Assembly (NCBI RefSeq): GCF_000613885.1
Contig: NZ_BAJV01000011.1
Location: 1 to 64,000 of the forward strand
Length of the DNA stretch: 64,000 bases
Direction of reading: 5' to 3'
DNA from: Asaia prunellae JCM 25354
GTDB taxonomy: Bacteria > Pseudomonadota > Alphaproteobacteria > Acetobacterales > Acetobacteraceae
Made by a program: the position numbers and the translations under genes. Positions 56,481 to 64,000 of this stretch are shown here, piece after piece; position 1 is the stretch's first letter; the number at the start of each line of letters is the position of its first letter. The notes beneath the pieces are model-generated. The model did no database searches, had not been told where the DNA came from, and worked only from the letters and a program-made list of their open reading frames with translations.

Positions 56481-57284
56481 TCAGGTAGGATCAAGATCGA
56501 GATCGAACACGACAGGTACGTGATCTGAGGGACTCTCCCAGTCGCGCACGTCCCTCAAGACGCTCATTGTCCGAAGGGTCGGGGCAAGATCGTGCGTCAG
56601 CCAGATATGGTCCAGACGACGGCCGCGATTGGAACGCTTCCAGTCCCGGTTGCGGTAGGACCACCAAGTATAGAGTTTCTCCGGTTCTGGCACGATCAGA
56701 CGCATGGCATCAACAAACCCGGTATCCTGCCAGGCTCTCAGGCGTTCGATTTCAGGTGAGGTATGACTTACAACAGTCGCAAGTTGTTTGTGACTCCAGA
56801 CATCATGTTCCAGAGGCGCAATATTGAGATCGCCTACGATGATTGATCGTTGCGGCGGATTGGCCCTGAACCAGCTGGTTACCTCTTCGATAAATTCCAG
56901 TTTGTGTGCAAACTTCTCATTCACGGCAGGATCGGCAATATCCCCTCCGGCCGGTACGTAAAAATCATGCAGAATGACTGGTCCGGTTGTCGTGTTGATC
57001 GTGACGCCAGCGTGGCGGGTGTCGCTCTTCCCGCACCAGTCGGGCATTGCCTCCAGGGGGGTCACAGTGTGACGCGAAAGAATGGCAACCCCGTTATATC
57101 CTTTCATTCCACAAAAAAACATGTGAGGAAAACCCAGATCGCGCAGCGCCTCTGCGGGGAAAAGGGGGTCGGGCACCTTTGTCTCCTGCAAGCAGATGAT
57201 ATCGGGACTCTGTTCTGAAACGAGGCGCTGCAGCAGGGGCAGCCTGAGCCGCAACGAATTGATATTCCACGTTATCAGACGCAT
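56481..57284 (-). CDS. xthA: Exodeoxyribonuclease III
   Basis: An AP endonuclease and 3'-exonuclease of base-excision repair, 267 residues. ATG 57284 (MRLITWNINSLRLRLPLLQR); the longer frame upstream is not credible. Motifs: DIICLQETKVPD (metal-binding Glu), SRHTVTPLEAMP, DFYVPAGGD, SIIVGDLNIAPLEHDVW, RRLDHIWLT and SPSDHVPVVFDL (catalytic Asp-His). It is divergent from the dipeptidase gene with about 80 bases between starts. Confidence 0.95.
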   Translation of the reverse strand: MRLITWNINSLRLRLPLLQRLVSEQSPDIICLQETKVPDPLFPAEALRDLGFPHMFFCGMKGYNGVAILSRHTVTPLEAMPDWCGKSDTRHAGVTINTTTGPVILHDFYVPAGGDIADPAVNEKFAHKLEFIEEVTSWFRANPPQRSIIVGDLNIAPLEHDVWSHKQLATVVSHTSPEIERLRAWQDTGFVDAMRLIVPEPEKLYTWWSYRNRDWKRSNRGRRLDHIWLTHDLAPTLRTMSVLRDVRDWESPSDHVPVVFDLDLDPT

Positions 57285-57362
57285 GGGCACAGACCTCTCA
57301 AATTGGCGGGAAGTGCAGCAATACCTCTTGCTCCGGCGATGCAACAGACCATTTACACAGTC

Positions 57363-58351
57363 ATGACATCCGATATTCATGAACGTCTTCTGACACTCGA
57401 CTCCCATATCGATATTCCCTGGCCGGACAGGCGTGATTTCGAGGCCGGTTCGGCCGAGCGTCAGGTCGACCTGCCAAGCTCCGCAAAGGGGGGCTGAAGG
57501 CAGTGTGTCTCGCAGCCTATATTCCCCAGACCAGACTAGAACCGGCAACGCGCCAGCAGGCCTGGGACAGGACGCAGTCCATGCTCGAGGTCATCAACGG
57601 GTTGGCTGGCGATACTGTGTCTGTCTGTTCTGATACCGCGAGCCTGCGTGAGGCCGTGATGCAGAGGCGTGTTGCGGTGGTACCTGCCGTTGAGAACGGC
57701 CATGCCCTCGGAGGTGAACTCGACAGGCTCGACCGTCTTGCTGCCTATGGTGTCCGGTATATGACCCTGACCCATAATGGTCATAACGATCTGGCCGATG
57801 CGGCCATTCCTCTCCCGGCACTGGGCAATGATGCAAGCCTGCATGGTGGGCTTTCATCTCTCGGGCGAGAAGCGATCGCCCGCATGAACGCACTGGGTAT
57901 CCTTGTTGATATTTCTCACGCGGCAAAAACGACCATGATGCAGGCGGTTGATCTGTCAGCTCGGCCGATCGTAGCCAGTCATTCCTGTGTCAGAGCGCTG
58001 TGCGACCATCCGCGCAATCTGGATGACGAGCAGCTAAGAAGGCTGCGGGATACAGGCGGCGTTATCCAGATTACCGCCATGTCCACTTTTCTGAAGCCGA
58101 AAAGTCAGGGAAGAGCGACTGTCGATGATCTGGCAGGCCATGTACGTTACGTTGCCGATCGTATCGGGATCAAACATGTCGGCGTTTCTTCCGATTTTGA
58201 TGGCGGTGGCCAGATAGAGGGCTGGGCCGATGCGGCGCAATCATACGGTGTTACTGAAGCGCTGCTTCGGGCGGGATTTGGTGAAGACGACCTCCCGGCC
58301 ATCTGGGGCGGGAATTTCCTGCGCGTTATGCAGCAGTCAGAGACAGCCTGA
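57363..58351 (+). CDS. Membrane (renal-type) dipeptidase, M19 family (frame interrupted)
   Basis: A zinc dipeptidase hydrolysing dipeptides. ATG 57363 (MTSDIHERLLTLDSHIDIPW, metal-binding H-x-D); ATG 57342 is possible. Other motifs: VPAVENGHALGGELDRLDRL, YMTLTHNGHNDLADAA, VDISHAAKTTMMQAV, PIVASHSCVRALCDHPRNL, GVSSDFDGGG and IWGGNFLRVMQ. The frame breaks at AA 57476-57477, which should be AAA (join QVDLPKLRKGGLKAVCLAAY), giving about 329 residues. Divergent from xthA. Confidence 0.9.
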
Positions 58352-58648
58352 GTGGAACTTCGAACAAAACAGGATCGTTCAGTTCGTCGAGAGACAAAAT
58401 TTGTCCACTTTTATGCCCGTTGCGGGATTGACACCCTGTGATTCCAATGTCTTGTCGCTGTTTCTTCCATACGGATTGGCAAAATTGTTTATTATCAATG
58501 CTCTACCACTATATGCACAAAAAATAGGCAAAGCGTTGCAAAGCGCGCCAAACTGCGCCCGTCATCAATTTGTCATGCGATACCCCACAGACTTATCCAC
58601 ATCTTCCGTGGATGAAGTTTTGGCTATTCCTCGTGCGAGAGCCTGAGC
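58352..58648. other. Intergenic region before uvrC
   Basis: About 300 bases without a gene; the 58470-58530 part is AT-rich. A perfect DnaA-box sequence lies at 58593-58601. No SOS box of the GTTC-N7-GTTC form is seen. Confidence 0.5.
58593..58601 (+). promoter_or_regulatory. DnaA-box sequence (TTATCCACA)
   Basis: A perfect match to the strong DnaA box TTATCCACA, 47 bases before the uvrC start. A looser relative (TTTGTCCAC) lies at about 58396. One box can arise by chance; it might let DnaA act on uvrC. Confidence 0.55.
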
Positions 58649-60543
58649 ATGAGCAAGGTCGATGAAGCCGCCGGTACTATGGCAGGCAAGGAGGAGGGGG
58701 AGACTTCGAGGGAGGGTGTAGAAGCTATTCGGGAAGCTCTCAGGACAATCCCGCTGTCACCTGGTGTATATCGTATGCTTGGGGCTAAAGGGAGGTACTT
58801 TATGTCGGTAAGGCGCTCAGCCTCAAAAAGCGTGTTTCGTCCTATCTGCGTCTGACACAACTGCCTGAACGACTACGCCGGATGGTCAGCCTTACCCACT
58901 CGATGGAGATTGTAACGACGCGCACCGAGGCTGAGGCGCTGCTGCTTGAGGCAAACTATATCAAGAAGATGAAGCCGCGCTTCAATATTCTTCTACGTGA
59001 CGACAAATCCTATCCCTGGATCATGCTGACAGAAGGGCATGTCTATCCGCAAATCACCAAGCAGCGGGGAAGGCCGATCAAGGATGCAACCTATTGGGGG
59101 CCGTTTGCGTCGGCCTGGGCGGTCAATCAGACACTCAATCTGATTCAGCGCAGTTTTCTCCTGCGCTCGTGCAGTGATGCTGTGCTTTCCTCACGAACGC
59201 GTCCGTGTCTTCTTTTTCAGATCCGTCGCTGCTCTGCGCCTTGTGTGGAGCGGGTGACACCAAGTGACTACGTAGCTCTGGTTGATGAGACCAAGCAGTT
59301 TCTCTCCGGCAAGAGTACTGATCTGCAGCAGGCTCTGGTTGAGGAGATGGAAAGGGCTTCGGAAGCCATGGAATTTGAGCGGGCGGCGTCGATCCGTGAC
59401 CGGATAAGAGGATTTTCCAGTATGCAGGAATCGGGGATCATCAACCCCGCCTCGATCGGTGATGCCGATATTATCGCGCTCTGGCAGCAGGCAGGTAAAA
59501 CCTGTCTGCAGGTCTTCTTTATTCGAAACAGCCGTAATAATGGCAACAGGGCATTTTATCCCGAGCATGCAGAAGATGATCAGGCAGCCGATATCCTGTC
59601 GGCCTTTCTTTTGCAATTCTACGATGACAAGCCGCCACCGCCACAAATCCTGCTCAACTGCGATCCCGCAGAGCTCGACCTGGTTTCAGAAGCGCTCAGT
59701 CTGAAGCGAGGGCGCAAGGTTGAACTGCTTCAGCCACAGCGCGGCGAAAGACGTGATGTTGTACGGCATGCAGAAACCAATGCCCGTGAGGCGCTCGAGC
59801 GTCGGCTTGCCGAATCTGCCGGAGTCAGCAAACTGCTTGATGGTGTGGCTTCCGTGTTCAATCTGGAAGCTCCCCCGCAGCGTATAGAGACCTACGACAA
59901 TTCCCATATCATGGGACAGCATGCCTATGGTGTAATGGTTGTTGCGGGGAGAGAGGGTTTTACCAAGCGTGCCTATCGCAAATTCAGCATCAAGGGGCCA
60001 GTTACACCCGGTGATGATTTCGGCATGATGCGCGAGGTAATGGAACGTCGGTTCGGCAAGCGTGATACCGAGATGGCAGAGGAGCGTCCCCAGGATTGGC
60101 CGGATCTGCTTCTAATCGATGGTGGATTGGGGCAGTTCAACGCAGTACGTGCTGTGCTTGAAGAGCTGAATGTGCGTGATATTCCGATTGTGGCCATTGC
60201 CAAGGGGCCGGATCGGGATGCAGGGCGTGAATGGTTCTTTCAGGAGGGGCGTTCCCCGTTTCAGTTACCACCCAATGATCCCGTTCTCTATTATCTTCAA
60301 CGTTTGCGTGATGAAGCGCACCGCTTTGCAATCACGACGCACAGAGCTGGTCGCAGCAAGGCCATAAGAACCTCGGAGCTGGATGCTGTGCCCGGGATTG
60401 GGGCTGTCAGAAAACGCGCCTTGCTCAACCGGTTCGGCTCCGTTCGGGGGGTCAAGGGAGCCAGTATCGAGGAGCTGACGACAGTGGCAGGAATCAATTC
60501 GGAAATTGCCCGGACAATCCATACATTTTTTCATCCGCAGTAA
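58649..60543 (+). CDS. uvrC: UvrABC system protein C (frame interrupted)
   Basis: Makes both incisions in nucleotide excision repair. ATG 58649. GIY-YIG domain at residues 25-110 ([12 protein letters not shown]...[20 protein letters not shown]), Cys-rich [18 protein letters not shown] motif at [18 protein letters not shown], RNase H-like nuclease [35 protein letters not shown] and the C-terminal HhH region [20 protein letters not shown]. The frame breaks at GGG 58790-58792, which should be GGGG (join [18 protein letters not shown]), giving about 631 residues. uvrC-pgsA adjacency is common in Alphaproteobacteria. Confidence 0.95.
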
Positions 60544-60642
60544 TGTTCTGACAGCTATGATGACGGACCGGCAGCATCCTGTTATGGGAGATCAAGCAGT
60601 TTCGCATATCGGTAATCCTTTCGGCGGCTCCAGGAATAATTC

Positions 60643-61248
60643 ATGCTGACAGACCTGCCCAATATCCTGACCCTGCTCCGCATCGCATCCATACCGCTGC
60701 TGATAGCGCTGATTGCAATCGGTAACCCTGTGACAGATGGCATTGCCTGTCTTGTCTATATCGCTGCTTGTATAACGGATTATTTTGACGGCATGCTGGC
60801 CCGCCGGTGGAAGCAGGGTTCCGAGCTGGGGCGTATGATGGACCCGATTGCTGACAAGCTGCTGGTCGGTGCCCTGCTTCTGACGCTGGCAGGTTATGGG
60901 CGTCTCGTATATGGTGCCTTGTTTGCAGCTGTCATCATTCTGATACGTGAAATCATGGTCAGTGGTCTGCGCGAATTCATGGCCAGCCAGAGTACTACAC
61001 TTCCCTCAACGCGCCTTGCCAAATGGAAAACAGGGATACAGATGGTGGCGATCGGGTGTCTTCTGGCAGGGGATGCCATGCCAAGAATGATCGGGCTCGG
61101 TGTCTTGTCGTTTTCGACCATTGGAGCGATCTTGCTTTGGTTCTCGGTTATTCCTACCGTATTGAGCGGGTGGGGATATCTTGTAAAAGGTCTGTCAAGA
61201 ATGATGGGTAACCGCAAGAGTACCCCTTCAGCTGAGGTCGGACATTAG
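60643..61248 (+). CDS. pgsA: CDP-diacylglycerol-glycerol-3-phosphate phosphatidyltransferase
   Basis: Makes phosphatidylglycerophosphate, precursor of phosphatidylglycerol and cardiolipin. 201 residues with about five TM segments. The CDP-alcohol phosphotransferase motif D-G-x2-A-R-x8-G-x3-D-x3-D is present as DYFDGMLARRWKQGSELGRM then MDPIADK. MLTDLPNILTLLRIASIPLL is the usual start. 99 bases after uvrC. Intact. Confidence 0.95.
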   Translation: MLTDLPNILTLLRIASIPLLIALIAIGNPVTDGIACLVYIAACITDYFDGMLARRWKQGSELGRMMDPIADKLLVGALLLTLAGYGRLVYGALFAAVIILIREIMVSGLREFMASQSTTLPSTRLAKWKTGIQMVAIGCLLAGDAMPRMIGLGVLSFSTIGAILLWFSVIPTVLSGWGYLVKGLSRMMGNRKSTPSAEVGH

Positions 61249-61333
61249 TATTATTGTCTATACATGTTCTGTATCTGGTCTTGGGTCTTCTTTGCGATTA
61301 AAAAGAACGGATCAGATATCTCTGGAGTAAATG

Positions 61334-61888
61334 ATGCGAAAGGCCGCTCTTCTGGCGATCCCTCTCTTCTTGAGTGGCTGTTCCGGTTTGGGAAAATTTG
61401 TGCAGGATACAGCGACCCTTCCTGGCGATAATCCGAATATACCTGAAGGGCAGTCAGAGAATCTTGAGAAGGTGAAGGGCCACACCTATGTGGCTATGCC
61501 GATTCTGCCTGAAAACGGTAATATCTGGCCAGGCGCACCTCAGCCACTACCGACCTTGCGTGATGTCGTGGCATCACCCAATGGCCTGAGAGATGCTCTT
61601 TCCGATACAAATAGCTATTTTGGCTCAATGACCAAGGGGCTGGATGCAGGCGGATCACAGCTTGGCGATGGCGGCAGTCTTGCGATCGGGGAGCATGACG
61701 GAATAGTCAATGGCGTACGGAGTACCCAACGACCGTCACTTTCTTCCTCTGTTGAGGATAATGCTCATAAATTTATTTCACCTGCACGCAGTGGCACGAT
61801 CGTCATCCCTAATGGCGATGGTACGAGCACACAGATTGACCCTGACGGTACAGTGCGGGTTATCAAGGATAAACCCGCTACCCATTAA
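61334..61888 (+). CDS. Predicted outer-membrane lipoprotein
   Basis: A 184-residue exported protein. Signal peptide MRKAALLAIPLFLSGC with lipobox LSGC, so a diacylated Cys at residue 16 is expected. The rest is Gly/Asp/Ser-rich (DAGGSQLGDGGSLAIGEHDG) with no known domain. ATG 61331 or 61334 both follow GGAG; the second has better spacing. Similar small lipoproteins occur next to pgsA in acetic acid bacteria as far as I recall. Function unknown. Confidence 0.75.
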   Translation: MRKAALLAIPLFLSGCSGLGKFVQDTATLPGDNPNIPEGQSENLEKVKGHTYVAMPILPENGNIWPGAPQPLPTLRDVVASPNGLRDALSDTNSYFGSMTKGLDAGGSQLGDGGSLAIGEHDGIVNGVRSTQRPSLSSSVEDNAHKFISPARSGTIVIPNGDGTSTQIDPDGTVRVIKDKPATH

Positions 61889-61994
61889 GCATTATGGGTT
61901 ATAAAGCCTGTATCTTCGGCCCTGGAGGGTATTCCCGGGCACTTCCGCACTTGCATCCCGGCTTTTTGCCGGCATGCAGAAAGTTGTGCCGAGC

Positions 61995-62711
61995 TTATGC
62001 GTATTGTCGGTAAAGCCCGATCAGAACGCCCTGGATGCGTACCCGGCTCTGCGGAAATATCTGTGTCTCATATAGAGCATTGGCTGGTTCCAGAGCGATC
62101 GAATTGCCTTTCTGTCTCAGGCGCTTGAGAGTCACCTCCTGATCATCAACCAGGGCAACGACGATCTGACCGTTTTCGGCTGTTTCGCTTTGACGGATAA
62201 TCACTGTGTCGCCGTCCAGAATGCCTGCATCGATCATGGAATCACCGGAGACGTGCAGGGCGTAATGTTGTCCCTTGGTCAACTGGCCAGCCGGAAGATC
62301 AATCTGTTCACCGGAGTCACGAAAGGCTTCAATGGGTAAGCCGGCAGCAATGCGTCCATAAAGAGGTACACCCACTACAGCAGGATGAATTGTTTCCAAT
62401 ACTGTGGCTGGAAAGCGATCCTGATTATGGACGAGCTGCGGAAAGTTGCCGGTTACCGGTCCCTCAGCCTGTGATGCCGATATCTTACTGTTCTCGATAA
62501 TGGGCAGGCGTATGATTTCCAGCGCTCGTGCACGGTGATGATGACGGCGCAAGAAGCCTCTCTCCTCCAGTGCCGAGATCAGCCGATGGATACCGGATTT
62601 GGAACGTAGATCGAGGGCTTCTTTCATCTCATCAAAAGAGGGGGAGAACCCGGTTCGCTTCAGATAGGAATCGATGAAAAGCAGGAGCTGATGTTGCTTG
62701 CGTGTGAGCAT
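61995..62711 (-). CDS. lexA: SOS repressor LexA
   Basis: Represses SOS genes and cleaves itself when RecA is activated. 238 residues: winged helix [40 protein letters not shown]; long linker; cleavage site Ala-Gly in [15 protein letters not shown]; Ser in [15 protein letters not shown]; Lys in [12 protein letters not shown]-terminus [10 protein letters not shown]. An SOS box lies 57-71 bases upstream of the start, so autoregulation is clear. Confidence 0.97.
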   Translation of the reverse strand: MLTRKQHQLLLFIDSYLKRTGFSPSFDEMKEALDLRSKSGIHRLISALEERGFLRRHHHRARALEIIRLPIIENSKISASQAEGPVTGNFPQLVHNQDRFPATVLETIHPAVVGVPLYGRIAAGLPIEAFRDSGEQIDLPAGQLTKGQHYALHVSGDSMIDAGILDGDTVIIRQSETAENGQIVVALVDDQEVTLKRLRQKGNSIALEPANALYETQIFPQSRVRIQGVLIGLYRQYA

Positions 62712-62767
62712 AGGGTTCCTCTCCCCTGGGCAGGGCAGCAGAAACCACCCTATCCCGGAATCATTAT

Positions 62768-62782
62768 GTTCTTCTTAAGTTC
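62768..62782 (-). promoter_or_regulatory. LexA (SOS) box, alphaproteobacterial type
   Basis: GTTC-TTCTTAA-GTTC exactly fits the alphaproteobacterial GTTC-N7-GTTC consensus, just upstream of lexA, as expected for autorepression. Confidence 0.88.
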
Positions 62783-62945
62783 TCGCTTCGGTCTCTTCAA
62801 GATTTTTTCCCCGGAACATCAAAATTAATCCCCGGATTGACGGGAAAGACTTGACCTGAACCCGTAATACACGCATTTAAGCGCCCAGCTTGAAAACGCT
62901 GCCGTTCATGTCGCGCGCAGCGACAGATCAGTTTGCGAGGACCAC

Positions 62946-63113
62946 ATGGCAAAGACCAACGTCATCCAGATCCGTCTCGTTTCGACCGCGGATACCGGAT
63001 ATTTCTACGTCACCAAGAAGAACGCCCGTTCAGCAACCGGCAAGATGGAAGTACGCAAGTACGATCCGGTTGTCCGCAAGCATGTTGCGTTCCGTGAAGC
63101 CAAGATCAAGTAA
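62946..63113 (+). CDS. rpmG: 50S ribosomal protein L33
   Basis: A 55-residue large-subunit protein: [20 protein letters not shown], then [20 protein letters not shown] and VAFREAKIK. This is the alphaproteobacterial Cys-free form of L33. AGGA precedes ATG 62946. A Rho-independent terminator follows 20 bases after the stop. Overlapping longer frames are shadows. Confidence 0.96.
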   Translation: MAKTNVIQIRLVSTADTGYFYVTKKNARSATGKMEVRKYDPVVRKHVAFREAKIK

Positions 63114-63132
63114 GGTCAGGTTTCTTCGGTAG

Positions 63133-63163
63133 AAAAAAGCGGCTCATTAAAGCCGCTTTTTTT
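63133..63163 (+). terminator. Rho-independent terminator after rpmG
   Basis: AAAAAAGCGGCT pairs with AGCCGCTTTTTT around a 6-base loop with a terminal T-run: a strong, probably bidirectional terminator. Confidence 0.92.
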
Positions 63164-63249
63164 ATGTCCGGTTCTGAATGACTTGAATGAGATATGGGTA
63201 TAGAGAGGCCGTTCAGCTGTGAGCGGACCTGGTTCCCGTGAGGCGCCCT

Positions 63250-63579
63250 TCAGTAGAGTTTTTCATGAGGGCCGTAAGGAATGATCGTATCACCACTGCG
63301 CGCAAGATTCAGCATGGCGCGTGAGCGTTCATCAAGCATGTCGGCATCAAGAGCGCGCTCGTTGAGGCTGGCAATACGACGTTTCCAGACAGCCTGTTCT
63401 GCATCAGCGTCTTTTTGTGCCTGCAGAGCCTGATCCATGAGCTTGAGCTGCTGGTGATAGGCTTTGAGGCCATGATCACCCTGAAGGGCGTTCCACCCGA
63501 AATAAGCGGTCAATCCCAGAAAGAGGGCAGGGGGAACCACAGCACGTACGATGCGACGGATGGTACGAACGATTTGCAC
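63250..63579 (-). CDS. ftsB: Septum formation initiator FtsB/DivIC family
   Basis: A 109-residue bitopic division protein linking FtsQ and FtsL. One TM segment (about 14-31, VVPPALFLGLTAYFGWNAL) after a short basic N-terminus, then a periplasmic coiled coil (AYHQQLKLMDQALQAQKDAD) and a C-terminal region with ERSRAMLNLARSGDTIIPYG. Lies directly downstream of eno, the usual alphaproteobacterial order. Confidence 0.88.
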   Translation of the reverse strand: MQIVRTIRRIVRAVVPPALFLGLTAYFGWNALQGDHGLKAYHQQLKLMDQALQAQKDADAEQAVWKRRIASLNERALDADMLDERSRAMLNLARSGDTIIPYGPHEKLY

Positions 63580-63658
63580 AGGATCTCCACGATGTCAGAT
63601 AGCCGGATATCCTGATCCTACCCTCGTAAAAGCATCGCTTACAATCGTGCATTTCAAA

Positions 63659-63682
63659 GAGGGAGCGAAAAAACGCTCCCTC
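63659..63682 (-). terminator. Terminator-like hairpin after eno
   Basis: GAGGGAGCG and CGCTCCCTC form a perfect 9-base stem with a 6-base loop, 10 bases after the eno stop on the minus strand, followed by TTT. It separates eno from ftsB. Confidence 0.8.
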
Positions 63683-63691
63683 TTCGTCAGA

Positions 63692-64000
<309 letters not shown>

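Overview
The window looks like a chromosomal segment of an acetic acid bacterium (Acetobacteraceae, Alphaproteobacteria). The grounds are an alpha-amino-acid ester hydrolase of the Acetobacter turbidans type, a Hint-domain protein with AIDA-like repeats, an alphaproteobacterial SOS box (GTTC-N7-GTTC) in front of lexA, and the neighbourhood dut-coaBC-ubiE / mutM-rpsT-dnaA-dnaN-recF. Genus and species cannot be fixed from the sequence alone.

Region 1 (1 to about 11,600) is the right-hand part of a temperate prophage integrated at tRNA-Cys(GCA). Terminase small subunit (cut by the window edge), HNH nuclease, a DUF6362-like protein, a replication module with a DnaB-type helicase and a CII-like protein lie on the minus strand. 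A Cro/CI switch sits at about 6.1-7.2 kb. A rightward arm carries unknown and membrane-protein cargo, an AlpA-like protein and a tyrosine integrase that abuts the tRNA 3' end. Four copies of one 19-bp operator (TGTGCG-N7-CGCACA type) lie in two pairs: one at the CI/Cro switch, one in front of the right-arm operon.

Region 2 (11.6-28.5 kb) holds a TolC-type outer-membrane protein, valS, an iron-uptake group (two TonB-dependent receptors and a Sel1-repeat protein, each with a Fur-box-like site), a DUF1868 protein, ilvD, the ester hydrolase and msrA. Region 3 (28.5-33 kb) is an AT-rich block with a 1,266-residue Hint/AIDA-repeat protein. It is flanked on both sides by LysR 3'-end sequence in the same orientation, one copy decayed and one belonging to the intact gene. 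Region 4 (33-40.5 kb) has a LysR regulator divergent from aldehyde dehydrogenase and GMC oxidoreductase genes, then an ABC ATPase and a double-domain permease.

Region 5 (40.5-64 kb) is housekeeping: dut, coaBC, ubiE, mutM, rpsT, dnaA, dnaN, recF, a GT-B-like protein, guaB, an RsmB-type methyltransferase, a cation/proton antiporter, an L,D-transpeptidase, an OmpR-type regulator, exonuclease III, a dipeptidase, uvrC, pgsA, a lipoprotein, lexA, rpmG, ftsB and the 3' end of eno.

A global feature overrides gene-by-gene reading. About sixteen genes, including essential ones (valS, dnaN, ilvD), carry one apparent small indel, mostly one missing base in a short homopolymer, that splits an otherwise intact protein. 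This looks like uncorrected sequencing or assembly error rather than gene decay. Such genes are annotated as single CDS spans with the suspected site given.
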